Assembly: GCA_024742275.1 (NCBI GenBank)
Contig: JANSYS010000002.1
Location: forward strand, 1-64,000
DNA: 64,000 bases
Reading direction: 5' to 3'
From: Alphaproteobacteria bacterium
Lineage (GTDB): Bacteria > Pseudomonadota > Alphaproteobacteria > Thalassobaculales > Thalassobaculaceae
In this document: positions 7,569-16,100 of the stretch, in pieces
Numbering within the stretch: position 1 is the first letter of the stretch
Layout of the letters: every line of letters starts with the position of its first letter
Notes under the pieces: model-generated
Told to the model about the DNA's origin: nothing
Database searches by the model: none
Seen by the model: the letters and a program-made list of their open reading frames with translations, nothing else
Translations under genes and position numbers: made by a program

Positions 7569-8339
7569 TCAGGTCTTTCGTCTGGCGACGATAAAAAGGC
7601 GCCGGAAGGGGAAGACCGTGCGGCCATCCGGCATCGGCGGATAGGCGGCACGGACATGCGCGCGGTACGCCGCTTCGAACCCGGAGCGCTCCGGCCCCTC
7701 GAGGGCGCCGAGGAACGGGCGCAGCCACGTGCCCTTGGTCCACTCCGCTACCGGGTTCTCTCCCTCGAGTATCTGAATGTACTCGGTTTCCCAGACATCA
7801 AGTAGGTCGGCCATCGGCGACAGAAGGTCGATATAGACACTTGGCTCGTGGGTGGGCGGGTCGCTCAGCATAGGCTCGATGGTCGCGCGCCAAGGCCCTT
7901 CGGACGCCGCGGTGGCGACGGAAGTATGGGACGGAGCGCTGAAGTTCCGCGGCATCTGTATCGCGAGCCAGCCGCCCGGCGCCACCTGCTCGAACAGCCT
8001 TGGGAAGAGCCGCGCATGATCGCCAAGCCAATGCAGAGCGGCGTTGGAATAAAGGACGTCGACCGGCGGTTCAGCGGTCCAGGAGGCCGCGTCGGCGACC
8101 TCGAAGGCGAGGGTGGGATGATCGGTGCGGGCGCGTTCCAGCATTTCTGGCGACGGATCAAAACCGACGACACGTGCCTCGGGCCAGCGGGTGGCGAGCA
8201 GTCTGGTGACGTTGCCGGCACCGCAGCCGAGATCCACCACCCGGGTCGGGGCGTCGCTCGCGACCCGGCCCAGCAAATCGACGGCGGGGCGGAGCCGATG
8301 ATCGGCGAACTTCAGGTACTGGGCCGTATCCCACGTCAT
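7569..8339 (-). CDS. tam: Trans-aconitate 2-methyltransferase-like SAM methyltransferase
   Basis: The start MTWDTAQYLKFADHRLRPAV is typical of Tam, which methylates trans-aconitate using S-adenosylmethionine to relieve aconitase inhibition. The SAM-binding motif I reads VVDLGCGAGNVTRLL, motif II has VVGFDPSPEMLERA, and the 'DVLYSNAALHWLGDH' segment is the usual family signature. From ATG 8339 the protein has 256 residues, the normal length, and GGAG lies upstream. The frame is open for 51 more codons and starts there would add an unrelated hydrophobic stretch, which I reject. The substrate is inferred from overall likeness. Confidence 0.88.
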   Translation of the reverse strand: MTWDTAQYLKFADHRLRPAVDLLGRVASDAPTRVVDLGCGAGNVTRLLATRWPEARVVGFDPSPEMLERARTDHPTLAFEVADAASWTAEPPVDVLYSNAALHWLGDHARLFPRLFEQVAPGGWLAIQMPRNFSAPSHTSVATAASEGPWRATIEPMLSDPPTHEPSVYIDLLSPMADLLDVWETEYIQILEGENPVAEWTKGTWLRPFLGALEGPERSGFEAAYRAHVRAAYPPMPDGRTVFPFRRLFIVARRKT

Positions 8340-8445
8340 CGCATCTGCTCCGGCTCCGTTTTTCGACGAGGCGTATGGTAGACTCATTTCCAGCACAGCA
8401 CAGGTCGCCGCCTTGACGGCAGCCGGCATATTCGGACGAAGCACG

Positions 8446-9888
8446 ATGACCGACGACAAGGCCGCTAAGCCGACGAAGGCGAAGACGACCAAGGCACGAG
8501 ACGGTATTCCTGGAAGCCTGGCGGAGCACGCGGCGGGTCACGAATTCCCGCGTGACGACCGGCCGACGGCGTTGAGATTGCGCAAGCTGAGCCAGCGCGA
8601 CATCGACGCCATGGTCCAATCCCATGGCCAGTTCGAGCGCGGTCAGACAGGCGGAGCGCGGGCGAGCTTCGCGGGCTGTGACCTCCGCTATCTCAGTCTC
8701 CGGGACGTCGATCTCTCCGGAGCCGATTTTTCCGGCGCCAGTATGGCCAACGCCGATCTTCGCGACGCAAAGCTGCGCAATGCGAACCTGTTCGCCTGTG
8801 ACCTACGCCATGCCGACCTTCGCCATGCGGATCTGTCCCGGTCGGATATGCGCGGCGCCTGCCTGCGAGGGGCCAATCTTTCGGATACGGTGCTGCAGGA
8901 AGCGGATCTCCGCGACGGGGTCCTTTTGAAACCTGACGAGCGGGGCAACCTGATCGCCAGCGGTTTCGAAACCACCTCCGCGGATGCGGCGACCGCCACC
9001 GCCCAGCGCGCTGATTTTTCCAACGCCAAGATGTCCAACGCCTTCGTCGTGCAGACCGATCTGACCGACGCGAACCTTCGGAACGTCCGCCTCCACCGCG
9101 CCGACCTCAGCCATGCAAACCTGACGGGCAGCAACCTGGAGGGCGCTGACCTGACCGAGGCCAACCTGACCGGAGCGATTCTGCACGGCGCGGTCCTCTA
9201 CAACGTGATCTTCTCAAACACCCAACTCACCGATGCCGACCTCGCCGGCGCCGCGTTCTCGAACCTGGATCGCGACGCCCCGCATTTCCGGGACGCGCGG
9301 CTTCCCAAGGTGCTGGATGCGCTGGGTGCGGAAATGAAAACCATGCTGATCGCGCACGACGCCTGGATCCGGTCGTCGGGCCGCCAAGGTCAACGGGCGG
9401 ACCTGACGCGACGCGACGCCAGCGGCCAGTCGCTGTCGGGTATCAATCTTTCGGCTGCCGGGATGCAGTTCGTGGTGCTCAACGGCTGTGATCTGAGCCG
9501 GATGGAGCTCTTGATGTCGGATATGGCCTTCGCCGATCTGCGCAATACGGATCTGTCCCATGCCGACATGCGCGGCGTGACGCTCCGGCGCGCCAACCTG
9601 ACCGGCGCCGACCTGACCGGCGCCAGGCTGGGACCGATCAACATTATCGGCTCCAATGTCCAGCGCTGGACCGCTCATCTTGAACATGCGCGTCTGATGC
9701 GGGTGAATTTCCGCGGGGCCGACCTGTCGTTCGCCGCATTGAGTCACGCGGATCTGACCGGCGCCGATCTGCGCGACGCCGATCTGCGCGGCGCCGACCT
9801 GCAGGACGCAATCCTCACCGACGCCGATCTGCGCGGGGCGGATACGCGGGATGCCGATTTCCGGGGAGCCCAGGACGTCAACCTGTGA
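8446..9888 (+). CDS. Pentapeptide-repeat protein
   Basis: After a lysine-rich start and a spacer, residues from about 80 to 280 and from about 330 to 480 consist of A(D/N)LxX pentapeptides (GADLTGADLTGARL and similar), the pattern that folds as a right-handed quadrilateral beta helix. The two blocks are separated by a non-repeat segment around 'LDALGAEMKTMLIAHDAWIR'. There is no signal peptide. Some pentapeptide proteins mimic DNA and protect gyrase, but most have no known role, so I give none. ATG 8446 (MTDDKAAK) is preferred over an upstream ATG at 8413. The end overlaps the start of mmcB by four bases, so the two are probably co-transcribed. Confidence 0.9.
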   Translation: MTDDKAAKPTKAKTTKARDGIPGSLAEHAAGHEFPRDDRPTALRLRKLSQRDIDAMVQSHGQFERGQTGGARASFAGCDLRYLSLRDVDLSGADFSGASMANADLRDAKLRNANLFACDLRHADLRHADLSRSDMRGACLRGANLSDTVLQEADLRDGVLLKPDERGNLIASGFETTSADAATATAQRADFSNAKMSNAFVVQTDLTDANLRNVRLHRADLSHANLTGSNLEGADLTEANLTGAILHGAVLYNVIFSNTQLTDADLAGAAFSNLDRDAPHFRDARLPKVLDALGAEMKTMLIAHDAWIRSSGRQGQRADLTRRDASGQSLSGINLSAAGMQFVVLNGCDLSRMELLMSDMAFADLRNTDLSHADMRGVTLRRANLTGADLTGARLGPINIIGSNVQRWTAHLEHARLMRVNFRGADLSFAALSHADLTGADLRDADLRGADLQDAILTDADLRGADTRDADFRGAQDVNL

Positions 9889-10376
9889 CGGACCGTGCAA
9901 TGGAGAAATCCGGCGAGCCGGGGCTGAGTCATATCGAGGAAACAGGCGCCGCGACGATCACGCGAGCCGTGACCCGGGGCGCCGCGCGGCTGTTCGACGA
10001 TCTGGGTCACGCCGTGCTGACCGAGCTTCGCCTCGCGACTGGCAGGCGCGCCGATCTTACCGCCATCGCGGCGGACGGAACCATTGCCATCGTCGAGGTG
10101 AAATCCGGTATTCCCGATTTCGCCGCCGATCGGAAATGGGAGGAGTACGGGCCGTTCTGCGATCGGTTCTATTTCGCCGTCTCGCCGGACTTCCCGCTCG
10201 ATCGGCTGCCGGACGCCGCGGTCTGTGGGCTCATTGTGGCCGATGCTTGGGGCGCGGAGATTTTGCGCGAGTCGCCGATCGTTCGCCTTGCGCCGGCCCG
10301 GCGCAAGGCGATGACCCTTCGTTTTGCGACCGCGGCGGCGCGGCGGTTGCGCGGTATCGAGGACCCGCGTCTCTAG
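9885..10376 (+). CDS. mmcB: MmcB-family DNA repair nuclease-like protein
   Basis: The core reads RADLTAIAADGTIAIVEVKS, with the D...ExK pattern of PD-(D/E)xK endonuclease folds, followed by DFAADRKWEEYGPFCDRFYF. Both are signatures of MmcB, a DNA-damage protein of Alphaproteobacteria linked to mitomycin C resistance. The protein has 163 residues, normal for the family. It starts at GTG 9885, overlapping the stop of the pentapeptide gene (GTGA); ATG 9900 is a possible alternative start. No clear SOS box is seen because its promoter would lie upstream of the pentapeptide gene or inside it. Confidence 0.85.
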   Translation: MTDRAMEKSGEPGLSHIEETGAATITRAVTRGAARLFDDLGHAVLTELRLATGRRADLTAIAADGTIAIVEVKSGIPDFAADRKWEEYGPFCDRFYFAVSPDFPLDRLPDAAVCGLIVADAWGAEILRESPIVRLAPARRKAMTLRFATAAARRLRGIEDPRL

Positions 10377-10426
10377 AACCCAAACCGAACTAGCTGCGGA
10401 CGCGCAGGTAGAGCGGTGTCGGCAGC

Positions 10427-10574
10427 ATTATTAAATTTATAAAATCTCATTATTCGATTTAATAATGCATTAATTATATCCCATTGCGCATCAATCCGCT
10501 GCAATTTTGGTCAGTTATCCTGACCGGTATCCCATTCTATATTGCACTGCAGAAGACGGCGGAACGGTCCGCCG
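10427..10574 (+). promoter_or_regulatory. AT-rich leader with three inverted repeats ahead of a 29-codon gene
   Basis: Between mmcB and the small gene at 10594 the DNA becomes strongly AT-rich. It holds three perfect inverted repeats: ATTATTAAAT/ATTTAATAAT (10427-10436 and 10457-10466), GGTCAG/CTGACC (10509-10525), and CGGCGGA/TCCGCCG with loop ACGG (10557-10574). A possible -10 element TATATT lies at 10538-10543, with no convincing -35. The last hairpin ends eight bases before the ribosome-binding site. The layout suggests a promoter with operator-like sites and a structured 5' leader. Confidence 0.45.
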
Positions 10575-10593
10575 CCACAACGTGGAGGCAGAC

Positions 10594-10683
10594 ATGATTA
10601 AGTTCGACGCGACCAAGACTTTCATCGCCTACGGCCTGGGTTTCGGCCTGATCGCTCTGACGGCGGTTGCCGGAGCCCTCTAA
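10594..10683 (+). CDS. 29-residue single-helix membrane peptide, unknown function
   Basis: ATG at 10594 follows GTGGAGG (10582-10588) at near-ideal spacing. It encodes a short charged start MIKFDATK and then one hydrophobic helix (TFIAYGLGFGLIALTAVAGA) ending with TAA. The combination of a strong ribosome-binding site, a leader hairpin and a perfectly bounded membrane helix makes a real gene more likely than chance. I do not recognise a family. A role as a small membrane regulator or complex subunit is speculation; an anti-toxin-like or toxin peptide cannot be excluded. It lies alone between mmcB and hldE. Confidence 0.6.
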   Translation: MIKFDATKTFIAYGLGFGLIALTAVAGAL

Positions 10684-10844
10684 GGGTAGCCGAGCAGGGC
10701 AGCGGAAACATACCGGATCGGGGCATGGACGCATCGGCGTTCCGCCCCGCTCGGTCATGGACAGAGTCGCATTTCCCAAGCTGACCCGACTTCCGCCGAT
10801 GGTGCGGTGCGGGGACGGGATATAGCTGTACTCGGGCAACGCGA

Positions 10845-12314
10845 CTAGTTGCCCGAGATCTTTGCCACGGTAGCGGTGGTGCTGTGTCCATCTTCCAAGG
10901 ACGCCAACATCACGCGTCCTCCGTAGGACTGGACAACGTCGGCTCCGACCACTGTGGCGACAGTGTAATCAGCACCTTTTACCAGCACATCCGGCTTCAA
11001 CGACTCGATGACGGCCAGAGGCGTGTCGTCCGGGAAGATGACAACCGCATCGACGGAGGCGAGCGAGCCCAGGACGAGCGCGCGTGACGCATCGTTCTGG
11101 ATGGGCCGGCTCTCCCCCTTCAGACGTTTTACCGATGAATCGCTGTTCAGGCCGACGATGAGACGGTCGCAGCAACTCCGCGCCTGGCGAAGGAGAGAAA
11201 CGTGACCCGGGTGCAGCAGGTCGAACACACCGTTGGTAAACCCGACGGTGAGGCCTTGCCCGCGCCAGGAGTTCGCCAATTCGCGGGCCTGGTCCAGGGT
11301 GACCGTCTTAGACTCGCCGAAATCGAGTTCGCGTTGGCGCAGCGCCGCCGCCATCTCGCTGGCAGCTGCCGTGGCGGTTCCCATCTTACCGACAACAATG
11401 CCGGCGGCCACGTTCGCCAGACGGCAGGCGTCGTCTAGCGCGATGCCAGCCCCGAGCGCTGCCGCCAGGGTTGCAACCACCGTATCGCCGGCGCCGGAGA
11501 CGTCATAGACCTCGCGCGCCGTGGCCGGCAGGTGCAGCGGGGGTGACCCGTCGCCCAGCACAAGGGACATGCCGTCCTGGCTCCGCGTGACGAGGATGCC
11601 CCGGACGCTGGAAGACGTGATCAATGCCGATGCGCTCTCAACGATGGCCGCGTCGGTCGTTGCGGGCTGACCGGTGGCTTCCGACAACTCGCGGCGGTTC
11701 GGCGTTACCAGGGTCGCGCCCGCGTAGGGTCCGTAGTCGCTGCCCTTCGGGTCGATCACCACCGGAACGCCGCGTTCGACCGCCGCGTCGATCAGGCGCC
11801 GCAGGACCGACTCGGTCAGCACACCCTTGCCGTAGTCGGACAGGACCAGCGCCTTCGCATGATCGAGGTCGGCGATCGCCCGTTCGATGATGTCCTCCGC
11901 CAGCCCGTCGACCACCGGAACGACCCGCTCCCGGTCTGCCCGCATCATCTGCTGACTGCCGGCAATGTAGCGCGTCTTGATGGTGGTCGGCCGGGCGTCA
12001 TCCTCGATCAGATGACTCTCGATCTCCATGTCGTCGCGGAGTAGGCCCTTGATATCGCGCGCCTCCTGGTCGCGTCCCATCACGGCCACCAGACAGACAG
12101 AAGCGCCGAGCGCGCGGAGATTTCGGGCCACGTTGCCAACGCCCCCGAGCATCACGCTCTCGCGCTCGATGCGAAGCACCGGCACCGGAGCCTCCGGGGA
12201 GATGCGGTCCACTGCGCCGTAGACGAACCGGTCGAGCATCAGGTCGCCAACCGTGAGGACCCGAACCCCGGCAAAATTCTCCACCAGCGACGCGAGCTGT
12301 GACTCGTCCGTCAT
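10845..12314 (-). CDS. hldE: Bifunctional heptose 7-phosphate kinase / heptose 1-phosphate adenylyltransferase HldE
   Basis: This enzyme makes ADP-heptose for lipopolysaccharide core. Residues 1 to about 330 are a ribokinase-type kinase (LTVGDLMLDRFVYGAVDRIS, VSGAGDTVVATLAAALGAGI with the catalytic Asp in GAGD). Residues from about 350 are a nucleotidyltransferase with TNGVFDLLHPGHVSLL (HxGH motif) and end in GHSTTATVAKI. At 489 residues it is the full fused form. It starts four bases inside the end of gmhA (ATGA overlap), so the two are translationally coupled and supply the same pathway. Confidence 0.95.
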   Translation of the reverse strand: MTDESQLASLVENFAGVRVLTVGDLMLDRFVYGAVDRISPEAPVPVLRIERESVMLGGVGNVARNLRALGASVCLVAVMGRDQEARDIKGLLRDDMEIESHLIEDDARPTTIKTRYIAGSQQMMRADRERVVPVVDGLAEDIIERAIADLDHAKALVLSDYGKGVLTESVLRRLIDAAVERGVPVVIDPKGSDYGPYAGATLVTPNRRELSEATGQPATTDAAIVESASALITSSSVRGILVTRSQDGMSLVLGDGSPPLHLPATAREVYDVSGAGDTVVATLAAALGAGIALDDACRLANVAAGIVVGKMGTATAAASEMAAALRQRELDFGESKTVTLDQARELANSWRGQGLTVGFTNGVFDLLHPGHVSLLRQARSCCDRLIVGLNSDSSVKRLKGESRPIQNDASRALVLGSLASVDAVVIFPDDTPLAVIESLKPDVLVKGADYTVATVVGADVVQSYGGRVMLASLEDGHSTTATVAKISGN

Positions 12315-12898
12315 GTCCGGTCCACCAGCCCAAGGCCCCGCTCAAGGGCGCCGCAGAGGGCGTGGCCGATCAGAAGATGCATTTCCTGAATACGGCTGGT
12401 CGTGGTCGAGGGCACGGAAATCACGATGTCTGCCGTCCGCTCGACGGTCTCGCGGTGGGCGCCGACGAAGGCGACCGTCGTGAGCCCGCGTGTCTTGGCC
12501 GCCTCTAGACCGAGAACCACGTTAGGCGACCGCCCCGAAGTGCTGAGCCCGATGGCGATGTCTCCCGGCCGTCCCAGGGCCTCGATTTGCCGGGCGAAGA
12601 CCCGCTCAAATCCCATATCATTTGCGCCGGCCGTGAGCGCCGAGGTGTCTGTCGTCAGGGCCAGGGCGGCAATCGCTGCCCGGTCCGTCACGTAGCGCAC
12701 TACCAGCTCGGTGGACAGGTGCTGGGCGTCGGCGGCGCTTCCACCGTTGCCGAAGAACAGGATCTTGCCGCCCGCCGAGACCGAGTCAATGCACGCCGCA
12801 ACCAGGGAGACGAAAGCCGACTCCACCGCCGAGCGGGTATCGGCAACCACTGAAGCGTGGTCGTCAAAATCTTTGTATAACAATGAATTAGCGGTCAT
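12311..12898 (-). CDS. gmhA: Phosphoheptose isomerase GmhA
   Basis: GmhA converts sedoheptulose 7-phosphate to D-glycero-D-manno-heptose 7-phosphate, the first step toward ADP-heptose. It is a SIS-domain protein with KILFFGNGGSAADAQHLSTE, IGLSTSGRSPNVV and the C-terminal histidine region EMHLLIGHALCGALE. At 195 residues it is full length. It is the first gene of a two-gene unit with hldE and is divergent from the giant RTX gene across 203 bases, so both may respond to changes in envelope or surface state (inference). Confidence 0.95.
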   Translation of the reverse strand: MTANSLLYKDFDDHASVVADTRSAVESAFVSLVAACIDSVSAGGKILFFGNGGSAADAQHLSTELVVRYVTDRAAIAALALTTDTSALTAGANDMGFERVFARQIEALGRPGDIAIGLSTSGRSPNVVLGLEAAKTRGLTTVAFVGAHRETVERTADIVISVPSTTTSRIQEMHLLIGHALCGALERGLGLVDRT

Positions 12899-13101
12899 CT
12901 GGCGCCTCGGTTTCGCGCGACAGGGCTGGGCCGGACGCAGCCTGAGCAGGCTTGGATTTAACCTGTCGGCCCTCTCCTGCCAAGTTTGGAAAATTCTTCA
13001 GCAATTCATGCGAAATTCTCAGGTCCAGTTAATTTGCATAAAATTTGTGATTCGTTGGTTCAGGGGATAGATTGCACGCTCCAGGGGGGAGAAACCTGCC
13101 C
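12899..13101. promoter_or_regulatory. Shared upstream region of gmhA and the giant RTX gene
   Basis: This 203-base divergent region turns AT-rich from about 12,985 to 13,060, which suits a promoter for the RTX gene. GGGGGAGA at about 13,085-13,092 is the likely ribosome-binding site for ATG 13102. I could not assign convincing -35 and -10 boxes or a known operator. Confidence 0.4.
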
Positions 13102-16100
13102 ATGGTCGACCTGACCGGCATTGATCTTAACGACACGCTCTATGGCGGAGCTGTCAACGACACGCTCTTGGGAGGCGATGGAGATGACCTTCTCGACGGA
13201 CTGGAAGGCAACGATCTCCTGTTGGGTGGAGCGGGAAACGATCTGATCGATGGATCGGCCGGCAACCTCTTCGACTACAACCAACCGACCGGAGACGATA
13301 CGCTATCCGGCGGGTCTGGCTCCGACACGCTGCGCGGCGGTGGCGGCAACGACACGTACCTCTTTGAGCGCGGCGACGGCTACGACGAGATTCAAGACTA
13401 CTACTATTATCACGAGCGTGCCGTCGGCGGCGCGGTCAAGAACGCGAGCGAGTTGGACGGCGGGATCGATACGGTCCGCTTCGGCTCTGGAATATCCTTC
13501 GAGGATCTGTGGGTCTCGCTGGACGGCGATGACCTTATCATCGGCATACGGGACGGGGACACTGATCTCTACGGGCTGACCGATGTCCTGCGGATCACCG
13601 ACGCGGACAATCCGCTTCGGGCCGTGGAGAACTTCGAATTCGAAGACGGGACCGTCCTCAGTGTCGCAGATCTCGTCTCTGACCTCGAAGGATCGGAAGG
13701 CGCGGATACCGTGACCTGGACCGGTCCGGTGATCGGGATCGATGCTGGCGGAGGCGACGACTCCATTTCCGCCGCCGACGGTGCCGATACGATCGACGGC
13801 GGCGCGGGCAACGACGTGGTCGACGGCGCGGATGGCGACAATCAGATCGGCGGCGGCGACGGTGATGATTCGGTCGTAACCGGCTCCGGCAGTGACAGCG
13901 TGCTGGGCGACGGCGGCCAGGATACCCTTGCGTCCGGTGGCGGTAGTGACACGGCCCGCGGCGGGGACGGCGACGACGTTATCGACGGCGGCGCCGGCGA
14001 TGATGTGTTGTCCGGTGGTGCCGGAAACGACACGCTGTTGGGCAGCGGCGGTATTCGCGGCGAAAGCATTGGCGAACAGCCGGGCAGCGACACGCTGGTC
14101 GGCGGTCAGGGCGACGACTACCTGCGCGGTGGCGGCGGCGACGATCTCTACCAGTATTCCGCCGGCGACGGCCGCGACACGATCCTGGACGAGTACTGGT
14201 ATCAAACCCGCAGTCCGCTGGGGAAGGTGGGCACGCCGACTCTGCAAGATGGTGGCGTCGATACCCTGCAATTCACCGATCTCGATGCCGACGATGTTAC
14301 CCTTTGGCTCGACGGCTCGACGCTCTATCTGGCAGCGGCCGATGCTCCGGCCGCCTGGGGCGATATCGCCGACATGGTTGAGGTGCAGGGCTGGACTGAT
14401 GCGGTTCGGACCATCGAGAACATCGAATTTGCCGACGGTTCCATTCTCGACCCAAGCGACCTAGGCGCGGCTTCGAGTGGGCTCAGCGATGGCGACGACA
14501 CGGTGGCCTGGTCTGGAAACACCGGGATCCGCATGGATGCGGGCTCGGGAGCCGATTCGGTTCAGGGCGGGGTCGGTCGTGACTATCTGCAAGGCGGTTC
14601 GGGTGATGACACGCTCGCCGGCGGCGATGGCGACGACACATTGGAAGGGGGCGTCGGGAACGACGTCCTCCAGGGTGGGTCTGGAGCCGATCGACTGGAT
14701 GGTGGGGCCGGTTCGGACACTCTGACGGGCGGCGCGGGCGGCGATGTCTTCGTCGCTGGCGATGGCGACGTCATCGCTGACCTCGGTGCTGACGACGTGG
14801 TTCGCGTCGAGGGTGTGGCCCTCGACGCGGAGTCCGCCCAGTTGGTCCGCAGCGCGGATGGAACGTCCACTGAGGTCAGGGTCGACACTGACGGAGACGG
14901 CAATCCCGATCTCACGTTTACGCTGGACGGCGATTACAACGATATTCAGGCGGTGACGGTTAGCGGCCCTGACGGGTCGACCAGCACCGACTTTTCCATC
15001 CGTCTTCAGGGACCGATTTCCGCGACTGGCGGCGAGGGCGATGACGTCCTGACGGGAGGCGCCTCGGATGACACGCTGTCCGGTGGAGGGGGCGACGACA
15101 CCCTCCAGGGTGCGGATGGCAACGACAGTCTGGACGGCGGTGAGGGGAACGACTCGGTCGATGCCGGCCTTGGCGATGACACGGTTGAGGGCGGTGTCGG
15201 CGACGACACCCTTGGCGGTGGTGGCGGCAACGATCTCCTGTCCGGCGGCGATGGCGGCGATGCACTCGACGCCGGTGCCGGCGATGACACGGTCTACGGC
15301 GGAGAGGGCGCGGATTCCCTGACCGGAGGGGCCGGAGACGACGAACTTCTCGGCGAAGGCTCCGACGACGACATCCAGGGCAATGACGGTGCTGATCTGC
15401 TGCAGGGCGGCGGCGGCAACGACACCCTGGATGGCGGCGCAGACGACGATACGCTCCGCGGTAGCGACGGCGATGACGAACTCCTGGGCGGCGCCGGGAA
15501 CGACGATCTGGACGGAAGCGCTGGCGCGGACGTCATTGCGGGCGGGGCCGGAGCCGACACGCTCGCCGGTGGCGGCGGTGGCGACACCTTCAAGGGAACC
15601 GCAGCGGACCTGGACGGCGACATCATCAGCGACTTCGAGGCCGGGATCGATGTGATCTCGGTCGACGGTACCAGTGCCGCTACGCTTCAGGTCGGCCTGG
15701 AACGCGATGAGACCGGCAGCACGCTGACCCTCGATACCGATGGTGACGGCTCGGTCGACGCGACGATCCGTCTGGAGGGCCTCTTCACGGAGCCGACCGT
15801 CGTCGACAACGGCAATGGCGGCGTAGACATCTCCCTCGACATCTTCGATCCGGAACTCGGTACGGACGCAAACGATACGCTGGTTGGCACCCCGGAGAAC
15901 GACACCATCGAGGCCGGCGACGGCGACGACCTTGTCTCCGGCGATTCGGCGCCGGACGTTGTCAGCGGCGGTGCGGGCAACGATACGGTTTCCGGCGGTG
16001 AGGGTAGCGATACCCTGTCTGGCGGTGCCGGAGACGATAGCCTCCTCGGTGGCGACGACGGCGACGACGCCTTGGGCGGAGATGGATCTGATACGGTCGA

